Shown here one piece after another: positions 46,113 to 54,100 of a stretch of 64,000 bases of DNA (positions are counted from its first letter, which is position 1; the number at the start of each line of letters is the position of its first letter). The stretch spans positions 1 to 64,000 of the forward strand of contig NZ_LGDY01000047.1 in assembly GCF_001279525.1 (NCBI RefSeq). Reading direction: 5' to 3'. The notes under the pieces are model-generated. The model searched no databases and was not told the origin of the DNA. It was given only the letters and a program-made list of their open reading frames with translations. Both the position numbers and the translations under genes were made by a program. The stretch comes from Nocardia sp. NRRL S-836. Lineage in GTDB: Bacteria > Actinomycetota > Actinomycetes > Mycobacteriales > Pseudonocardiaceae.

Positions 46113-47067
46113 CTAGGGCGTGTCCGCCGGGTCATGATCGGGTTTTGTCTGGTGTGGCGCGGATCCAGTCGATGATCTCGACCAGGTCGTTGGTGGCTTG
46201 CCAGTGGCTGACCAGCTTGTCGTAGCGGGTGGCCACTGCGCGGAACTGCTTGCGGCGGTTGAACCCTCGCTCGACCTGGTTGCGTTGCTTGTACTGGGTG
46301 CTGTCGAATGAGGGAGGCCGTCCACCGGCGAATCCTTTGCGCAGCCGGTTGTTGACCTGATCCCGGCGTTCGAGGATCACGGTCTTGATCTTTTTGCTCC
46401 GCAGCAGAGCACGGTTGGCCTTGTTGCCGTAGGCCTTGTCCCCGGTCAGTGAGTCAGGACGTTTGCGCGGCCGGCCGGTCTTGCCCGGCCGGGGGACCGC
46501 GATGTCGTCCAGCAACGACTCCAGCTGCTTGGTATCGGCGGCCTGACCTGGCGTGACACGAGTCGCCAACGATCTTCCCCGGCCCTCGGCGACAGTGTGG
46601 ATCTTAGATGTCAGGCCGCCCCGCGACCGCCCAAGTCCTTGGGCTGCCCGCGATTCCTCGGGACTCAGCCCCCTTTACGGGCGCCCGCCGCGTGCTGGTG
46701 GGCGCGCACAACCGTGGAATCGACCTGGGCATCCCAGTCGATGTCCCCCGCGGTCTCGGCACGGCCCTGGACCTGCCGCTTGAGCCGCGCCCACGTCCCC
46801 GTCCGCCGCCCAGAGGCGATAACGCTCATAACAGGTCTTCCACGGCCCGTACCGCTCCGGCACATCCCGCCACGGTGCACCTCTCCGCATCCGCCACAGG
46901 ATTCCATTGATCACCCGCCAACGATCACCCCACCGGCCGCCACGTCCCGAGGTCGGCACCGGCAGCAACGGCTCCAGGATCGCCCACTCCGCATCCGTCA
47001 GATCACCACGCGCCACAACGTAATTTGATCAAATCCCGCAGTCAGCGTTCCGGCGGACACGCCCTAG
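46113..47067 (-). mobile_element. IS5-family element bounded by CTAG
   Basis: Terminal inverted repeats CTAGGGCGTGTCCGCCGG (46113-46130) and its exact complement (47050-47067), 18 bp, with CTAG at both extremes either as the repeat end or as a target duplication. Encodes an IS5-type transposase on the minus strand. Its right CTAG is immediately the left edge of the next element, an IS481-type. Confidence 0.85.
46132..47016 (-). CDS. IS5-family transposase, in several frames
   Basis: The N-terminus from 47016 (MARGDLTDAEWAILEPLLPV) reads to about RYRLWAADG. The next part is in another frame (TWARLKRQVQGRAETAGDID, WDAQVDSTVVRAHQHAAG with the first catalytic Asp). At ARKGG the sequence AAAGGGGGCTGA allows a programmed -1 shift into the catalytic half (RSRGGLTSKIHTVAEGRG, GDKAYGNKANRALLR, RNQVERGFNRRKQFRAVATR). 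The first frame break (~46820) lacks a slip signal and is probably a mutation, so activity is doubtful. Confidence 0.75.
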
Positions 47068-48063
47068 TTGTGATGTCCGGGGAGGTTGGTCAGCCGGGTG
47101 ATGGGTGGCTGGCCTCCGAGGGCGGAGTGGGCTCGGTGGTGATTGTAGAAGTGCAGCCAGCCGGGTAGGGCTGCCCGGCGTTCGGTTTCTGAGTGGTAGT
47201 GGCGGGCGTAGGACCAGCCGTCGGCCAGGGTGCGGTGGAATCGTTCGATCTTGCCGTTGGTCTGGGGCGCGGTAGGGCCGCGTTCGTTTGTGCCGATATC
47301 GAGGTCGGCGCAGGCGTCGCGCCAGGCGTGTGAGCGGTAGCAGGATCCGTTGTCGGACAGCACTCTTTCGACGGTGACGCCATGGTCGGTGAACCAGGTG
47401 ATCGCTCGTTGCAGGACGCCGATGGCGGTGGCGGCGGTCTCGTTGGCGTGGATTTCGATGTAGGCGACGCGGGAGTGGTCGTCGATGACGGTGTGCAGGA
47501 ATGCGGTGCCGACGTTGGGTTCGTAGTGGGCGTGCCGGGCGCCGGTGCGTTTGGCGGTGGCCTCGCGGTTGCGGTCGCCTTGTTTCTTGCCGACGTAGCG
47601 CCAGCCGCCGCCGTCGGGGATGTTGCCGAAGTTGGTGACGTCGACGTGCAGCAGCGAACCTGGGTGCGGATGTTCGTAGCGGCGCAACGGTTCGCCGGTG
47701 ACGCGGTCGATGCGGGAGAGACGGTTGATCCGGCAGCGCACCAGCACCGCGTGCACCGTCGAGGCCGCGAGACCCAGCCGGCCCGCGATCTGCACTGGCC
47801 CGAGCCGATGCCGCCAGTGCAGGCACGACGATCTGCCGCACCACTGCATCGGGGGTCTTGGCCGGGCTGTGGTTCGGCCGTGAGCTGCGGTCGGCCATCC
47901 CGGCTTCGCCCTCCAGCCGGTAGCGCTCAGCCCATTTACGTGCGGTCTTGGACGCGACAATGAACATTTTCGCGGCCTCGGCCGGCCGCCAGTTCTGCTC
48001 GACGATGAGACGCGCCAGGCGTAGCCGGGCACGCGGTGTCAGCGCCGCGTTAGGGTGGGACAC
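47064..48063 (-). CDS. IS481-family transposase, one frameshift
   Basis: N-terminal HTH half from 48063 (LTPRARLRLARLIVEQNWRP, AEAAKMFIVASKTARKWAER) and the catalytic half in another frame (RINRLSRIDRVTGEPLRRYE, LLHVDVTNFGNIPDGGGWRY with the first Asp, FLHTVIDDHSRVAYIEIHAN, VERVLSDNGSCYRSHAW with the second Asp, TNGKIERFHRTLADGW with the Glu). The frames change near 47810 without an obvious slip signal. The stop codon TAG lies at 47064-47066, inside the shared target CTAG rather than inside the element. Confidence 0.8.
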
Positions 48064-48184
48064 GAAGGCCTCCGGGTGGTGAAGCGGTTCCTAGACAGCT
48101 CCACTTCACATCCAGAGGCCTTCACCTGTCTTCACGACAAGCCGTCACACACCCAAACCGGAACAACGTCCCTGGACATCACAC
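47068..48184 (-). mobile_element. IS481-family element inserted at CTAG
   Basis: Ends TTGTGATGTCC and, from the right, GTGTGATGTCC; both are flanked by CTAG (47064-47067 and 48185-48188), matching the NCTAGN target of IS481-type elements. Encodes one transposase on the minus strand. It shares its CTAG on each side with a different IS5-family element. Confidence 0.85.
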
Positions 48185-48188
48185 CTAG

Positions 48189-49280
48189 GAGCTGTTTGAA
48201 GTTCGGATCTAGGTTGGCCGGTGGCGTGCTGGTAGAACACGGATGTGGCACGTTTTGATGTGACCGATGCCGAGTGGGCGTTGATCGAACCGCATGTGCC
48301 GGTCGCGGCCACGGGGCCGTTGCCGCGGCGGGTGCGGGACCAGTTCAACGGGATCCTGTGGCGGTTTCGCACCGGCTCGGGCTGGCGTGACGTCCCGCAA
48401 CGGTACGGGCCCTGGTCCACCGTCTACTCGCTGTTCAACGCCTGGGCCAAGACCGGGGTGTTCCAGGCGCTGATGGACGCGCTGATCGCCGAGGCCGCCT
48501 CGCGCGGACAGGTCGGATTGGAACTGGTCAGCGTGGATTCCACGATCGTGCGGGCTCACCACGAGTCAGCCGCCTGGCCGTCGCCGGGGAGACCCTCGAT
48601 GCACTGGAACAGGCGCTGACCGAGGAAAAAGGGGCTCCGTTGCCCACCCAGCAGCGGGTACTGCGGGTGATCGATCGCAGGTCGCGCAGGATCAGAAAGG
48701 CACGGGGACGTCTGCCGATCAAGAGTGTGCCGTCCTCCGGCGGCGCCGCAAGGCACGCGCGAGCGCGGCGGGGCTTGGCCGGTCCCGGGGCGGGCTGAGC
48801 AGCAAGATCCACGCCGCGGTCGACGCGCGCGGGCTGCCACTGGCGTTCGTGCTCACACCCGGCCAGGCCGCGGACTGCCCGCAGTTCCAGGTCCTGCTCG
48901 GCCAGATCCGGGTCCCCGGCAAGATCGGTCGGCCGCGCACCCCTCCGGGCGCGGTGGCCGCGGACAAGGCGTACTCCCCCAAAGCCAACCGGGCCTACCT
49001 GCGCGACCGCCGGGTCACAGCGGTGATCCCGGAGAGGGCCGACCAGCAGCCGAACCGGAAGAAGAAGGGCTCCGCCGGAGGCCGACCGGTCACGTTCGAT
49101 CCAGCGCTCTACAAGCGACGCAACACCGTAGAACGGTGCTTCCAGAAGATCAAGACATGGCGTGGCCTGGCCACCCGCTATGACAAGTCACCACACAGCT
49201 ACGAGGGTTACGCCTACGTGCGGCGATCATGTGGTTGAAGATCCTGACCTCAACCACATGATCCAAACCTCAAACAGCTC
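48189..49280 (+). mobile_element. IS5-family element (second type) bounded by CTAG
   Basis: Ends GAGCTGTTTGAAGTTCGGAT (left) and, from the right, GAGCTGTTTGAGGTTTGGAT, with CTAG outside each (48185-48188, 49281-49284). A different IS5 subgroup from the element at 46113. Its left flank is shared with the IS481 element and its right flank supplies the stop codon of the ComJ-like gene. Confidence 0.85.
48245..49238 (+). pseudogene. IS5-family transposase, multiply frameshifted
   Basis: First frame from 48245: MARFDVTDAEWALIEPHVPV, FNGILWRFRTGSGWRDVPQR, ELVSVDSTIVRAHHESA with the first catalytic Asp. After ~48565 a second frame carries LAVAGETLDALEQALTEEKG and VLRVIDRRSRRIRKARGRLP. After ~48780 the first frame returns: FVLTPGQAADCPQFQVLLGQ, VAADKAYSPKANRAYLRDRR, RNTVERCFQKIKTWRGLATR. 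It breaks again in YAYVRRSCG near the end. At least three indels: a dead transposase, although the element ends are intact. Confidence 0.8.
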
Positions 49281-49727
49281 CTAGCCAAACTCTGGCCACA
49301 CCAGCAGTCGCCATGCTTCGTTCTGACGGTCTTCTTCGTCGACTGATGTGCTCAGCCGAATCGCGCGAATCGCATAGTGTGGTGCCGTGGGCAAATCGAT
49401 CGTGACATCGCCAGGTGACCCCGTGAGGCTCGCCAGGATCACACGGCCCGACTCTGCGGTGAAGCGTCCTTCGAATCGCGCGACGTCACCTGGTAGGCCA
49501 CGATCCGCAGGTGCCTCTGACCAGAGCTCGAGGTCAATATGCGCGGCGATCGATTGATCGGATGCGTGAAATACCGCTCCCCCGCGGTCGGCGCATCCGA
49601 CCCAGTCGGCATTGGCCGGCCGCTGGATATCGGACACGCTCGCGTCGCTGAAGTAGTCGAATAGCACAAACTGCGAGAACTCGACAGGAATCCTGGCTTT
49701 CACCGACTTGGTGAGATTCGCGGTCAA
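49281..49727 (-). CDS. ComJ-like nuclease inhibitor / immunity protein
   Basis: 148 residues from a TTG at 49727 that follows CAGGAGCGTCGA. The pattern IPVEFSQFVLFDYFSD, GCADRGGAVFHASDQSIAAH (IDLELW), VARFEGRFTAESGRVILASL and VTIDLPTAPHYAIRAIRL aligns well with ComJ (Nin) of Bacillus, the inhibitor of the NucA competence nuclease, and with ComJ-family immunity proteins of polymorphic toxins. It lies 60 bp downstream of a NucA/NucB-type nuclease gene in the same direction, the expected toxin-immunity order. Its TAG stop is formed by the CTAG target of the adjacent insertion sequence, so the original last residues may differ. Confidence 0.7.
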   Translation of the reverse strand: MTANLTKSVKARIPVEFSQFVLFDYFSDASVSDIQRPANADWVGCADRGGAVFHASDQSIAAHIDLELWSEAPADRGLPGDVARFEGRFTAESGRVILASLTGSPGDVTIDLPTAPHYAIRAIRLSTSVDEEDRQNEAWRLLVWPEFG

Positions 49728-49787
49728 TCGACGCTCCTGAGGATCAGCTGTGGTGCGGCAACGTTGTTGCCGCACCACAGCACGGTA

Positions 49788-50620
49788 TCAGTCGCGAATC
49801 AGCACGTAGTACGGGTCTTCTTCACCGATGTGGTCGTTCGCCCCGAACTGGCCGAGCAGGTCGCCGGCCTTCTGGTTCTGCCGGGCCAGGACCGGGCGGA
49901 CGGCGTAGCTGCGATCGGTGTTGTCGTTGATGGTGAACTGCACGCCCTGGTAGGTCGTGCGGAACGGGTATTCGTCGCAGTCGTTGGTCGCCGTCGGGTC
50001 GGCGGGGCCATGGCGGTCCTTGTAGTTGGGGCCGAAGTGCTGCTTGCAGGCCTCGATCGCCGCAGCGCCGTTGTTGTCACGGCCGATCTGGTCGTGATAC
50101 AGCCGATGGAGGGGTGCGCCGTCCGAATTTGCCGGGAATCCAGGCGTTCGGCTTGCCCGCCGTGCCCGGCTTCGTACTGCTCCCGTTGTCGATCGCGCCG
50201 CGGATCAACTGTGCGGACTCGGCAACGCGGTCGTCCGACACCGAGAGCTGGAACACGCCGGTCTGTTCGTGGAACACGCAGTCGCTTCCGCGGACGTAGT
50301 TGGACGACACCGCGGTCCGGCCCTGGTCACATCGTTGAGGAACAGCGGGGGCGTCGTAGAAGGTGATCGCGGGGGCGATGCTCTGCGGGAGGTAGACGTA
50401 TGGGTCGATCTCGTAGATCTGGCGCTGTTCGATGCCGAACGGGGACGGATCTTCCGAAATGGTCTGACGGTCAGTCGGGAACTGGATGGTCTGCGTACGT
50501 TCCGGGTTGGCCTTCCACTGGTCGGGTGTGCCGTAGTGCGTCACCGTGTCGGGCAGGCAGTCCTTGCCTCCCGCGGCGGGCTCCCAGCACCCGGCCCCGA
50601 AGGTCCAGGTCTGCTCTCAC
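49788..50620 (-). pseudogene. C-terminal part of a NucA/NucB nuclease toxin, frameshifted
   Basis: Minus-strand frame one runs from ~50620 (FGAGCWEPAAGGKDCLPD) through YEIDPYVYLPQSIAPAITFY, VRGSDCVFHEQTGVFQLSVS and AGKPNAWIPG. At ~50125 a one-base loss moves the natural sequence to the frame ending at 49788: PLHRLYHDQIGRDNNGAAAI, EACKQHFGPNYK, NDCDEYPFRTTYQGVQF, SYAVRPVLARQNQKAGDLLG, ending DPYYVLIRD. The C-(R/D)DE-(W/Y)-P core is the NucA/NucB nuclease signature seen in actinobacterial secreted polymorphic toxins. No N-terminal delivery domain survives and the frame is broken. Confidence 0.75.
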
Positions 50621-51183
50621 GGTCCCTGCGGCCAGCGGAGTTGCTACCGTCCGCGAGCACCGTAGCCAACAGCTGGACCAGCGCGGCCACCGCGTACCGC
50701 ACCTCCAGGCCACCCCTATACGCGAAGCTCCACGGCTGCGACACCGGACACCGCCGCGGATTCGTCGTTCAGAAGTTGAGCTGTTCCTGGGTGTTGCTGG
50801 TCAGATCAGGTTTCAGCAGATCAACCACACCAAACCCGTTCATGGTCTGGACACCGGTGGCAACTCCTTCCTCAGCGGCCGAAATCCAGCCCTGGAGAAG
50901 TACACCGGCTGACGACATCCCCGAATCCGCGTACACTCATGAGCCGCCAATCATCCTAGCCTGCCGAGGACCTCAAGCAGCGGTGTGACGAGATGGTGCT
51001 GCAACTGGACCTTCTATTGTTCACCCTTCCGAACACAGGACGCTGACACGGTGAAATGCCCGCAGCGACGCTCATGCCGGGCCATGCCAGCCCGCAGAAA
51101 CCTGTAACGCGAGCGTCCGTGCCGGCGAATGAACGTGAGAAGGACCTCGATCACCGAAAGTGCGAAGGAAGCGCGGGGCATTC
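50621..51183. other. junction region with one coding tail
   Basis: Upstream of the toxin fragment a minus-strand frame at ~50769-50885 ends ISAAEEGVATGVQTMNGFG, VVDLLKPDLTSNTQEQLNF and a stop; it looks like a true protein C-terminus of unknown type. The rest, up to the start of the large ATPase gene, shows nothing I can support apart from a presumed promoter. Confidence 0.4.
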
Positions 51184-54100
51184 ATGCGAGTTCAGAACAG
51201 AGCTGTGAGCTTCGAGTCGATCGTCCGTGCTCGAGGTGAGGGCGTTGTCCACAGCTACCTGAACAGCAAAGACCCCAGTAACCCCCACCGCAGCGTCAAG
51301 AACCTCATCGAAGAGACCACCCACGAGTACGGCGGTCGTTTCCTTCTGGAGCTGCTTCAGAACGCGCACGACGCACACGACGCCGATCACGGCGGCGGAC
51401 AGGTCCTGATGCGGTTCGACCGGGACGAGGACGAACACGGTGTTCTCTACGTGGCCGACCGCGGGCGGGGATTCGACCACGACAGCTTCGACGCCATCTG
51501 CAAACTGGCTCAGAGCAGCAAGACGGTCGGAGAAGGCATCGGCAACAAGGGAGTCGGCTTCAAGAGCGTCCTGCAGATCTGCGAATGGCCGGAGATCTAC
51601 AGCTGCGACCCCACTGATCCCGAGCGCGACGGGTACAGCTTCCGCTTCGCCACCGATGCCGAGTTGCGTGGGATGACACCCGACGAGGAGTCGTTCCTCA
51701 GAGTTCGGCAGGATGTCTCGGCTTACACCGTCCCAGTCCCTGTGGCCACTCTTCAGCAGACCGTCCGGGAACTCCGTCGCGACGGATTCCGGACGGTGAT
51801 GAGGTTCCCCGTGCGTTCCGAGGTGGCGGCGGCCGAGGTCGAGAAGCGGTTCTCGGAGTTGGAGCGGGCCTCGTCGCCGGTGATGCTCTTTCTGCGTAGG
51901 ATGAGCGCGCTGTGCTTGAAACGCCGCGGTGGCAAGAAACCGGACAGCGAGGTGGCTCTCAGCCGCGGGGCACAGCCACTCGTCGTGGAGGGCGACAAGA
52001 CGATCACGGCCGAGGTCGTCACCGTCAACGAGCGGCAACGATTCCTCGTCGTGAGCCGTGACGTCGACCCGGCGGAGCTGCGGGCGGCCTTGCGGCAGTC
52101 GGTCGACGCGGAGCTGCTCAACCCGAAGTGGCTCCGGTGGGAGACCCCGGCGCACGTGGCGGTCGCCGTTTCGCTCGACGAACCGGTCGAGAACGGCAGG
52201 CTCTACACGTACCTACCGATGGGTTCCGAGAGCACCGCCCCGCTCCCAGGTCACGTACACGCGCCGTTCTACACCGACTTCGCGCGGCGAGGTCTGGTTC
52301 GCAACCATCCTCTGAACGCGATGCTGTTCGACGCGGTGGCCGTGCTCGCGCTGGACGTGAACTCGTCGCTGCTCCATAGTTCGCTGGTGGTTCCGGACGC
52401 GGACTCTCCAGCACTCGCGGTGGATCTGGTGAGCTGGTCGGGGACCGATGTCGACCACCTCGTCCGGGCGGCGGGGCTGCGACCTGTGCTGCTCCCTTCC
52501 ACCTCGGGCGACACCGTCGCGCTGGCGGACGCGTGGCTATGGCCGAACCGCGAATGCGAGGTGCTGACCCCTGAGCTCGCTGACCAGGCTCTCGGCATGA
52601 GGACCCTGTACGCCGGCTTGGACGGAGACCGCCTCGATCGACTCAGGCAGACCGCGGCCGTCATGGGCGAGAGCATCGACCTCACCTCCAAACAGCTCGC
52701 TGAAGCCGTTGAAGCCATGGCACGTTTCGTCGCACGCCAACGCATGGCCGTTGACAGGTGGGATCTTCTCTACGACGACATTGCAGTGCTGTTCGAGCGT
52801 GCGGCGGATGCGCTGCAATTGGGTGGCCGCCGGGTCCTCCTGGCCGAGAACTGGAGGCTGGTGGCTTGCCTGGAACCACCGGACCCGGTGCGGGCGAGGA
52901 TCGGCGGGCGGCCTCAAGTCGCGCGGCGCAGCGACCCAACACCGTTTTTCCCGCCTGTGCACCACCCTGTCGAGGGCGAGCAGGAGATCGACCCCGACGT
53001 CGAGCTCACCCTTCCCGAAGGACTCAGCGACCGCGTCGTCCTGCTCCATCCGGAGCTCGTCTGGCACGACGAAGCACGACGAAGCACGAGAGCACGTGCT
53101 TTCCTGTCGAACAACGGCCTGGTGAGCCGTTTCGACGCGCGATCCCTCCTGGACCACGTCAGACGGGTTCTGGCGTCCACCGAAGACCGGGACGTCCACG
53201 CCGGGGCGTTGCGCTTCCTCCACGATCTCCAGCGGGGCAGCGGCGCGAAGCTCGACCTGCGGACAGCCGGGGTCCGGCTGCCCACCGTGAGCGGGGCGCC
53301 CTCGCCCGCCACCCAGGTCCTGTTCTCGTCCGGATGGCCTGGTACCAACGGAAAGTTGCTCGAGAGCGTGACAGCGGTGGACGAGGAGACGTCCGGCGAG
53401 CTCAGCGAACTCGCGGGCAGGCTGCTCGTGACGCCGTCACAGCTGCTCCGCGACAACGACGATCGTCAAGGCTGGGTCGAGTTCCTGGGCAAGCTCGGCG
53501 TGTTGAACGAGCTTCCTGTTCACCGCGCACAGGAAACGCGCAAGCCGCACGGCAACGAACTCCGCCCGGAACATCTCGCCCTCAACGGCTCCCTGCCGTC
53601 CGGCGTCGCCGCTCAGTGGCGAACACGGCTTCCCCGCTTCACCGCGAGGTTCCCCGGGACTCCTTACACCACCAGGACGCCGCTGACGTGGCTTCCTGGG
53701 CAAGATCGCGTGGAACACCTCCCCGACACCGCTCGGGTGGCCTACGCCAAGCTGGTGTTGCTGGGGTTGCAGGGCTGGCAGGACGACCTCTTCACAATGA
53801 CGTGGGAACGTGACCGGCCAGGTGACAAGGATCCTCGGACGATCAGCACGCCTCTGGGCGCTTTTCTCAGCCGCGTACGCTGGCTTGTCGTCCACGATCC
53901 TCGAACCCAGAGCGAGCGTTTCGAGACTTTGCAGCGAGCGTGGCTGTTCAAGGAAAGCGTTCCTCCCCGGTTCGCTCCGGTCCTTCGACGTGATCTGCGG
54001 GTGCTCGCCGAGACGAACCGACCAGTGCTCAACCGTTTGCAACGACTCGGCATGCCGGTCTGGGACGCGCCGGTCCATGCGGGCCGCCAGCTCGATCATC

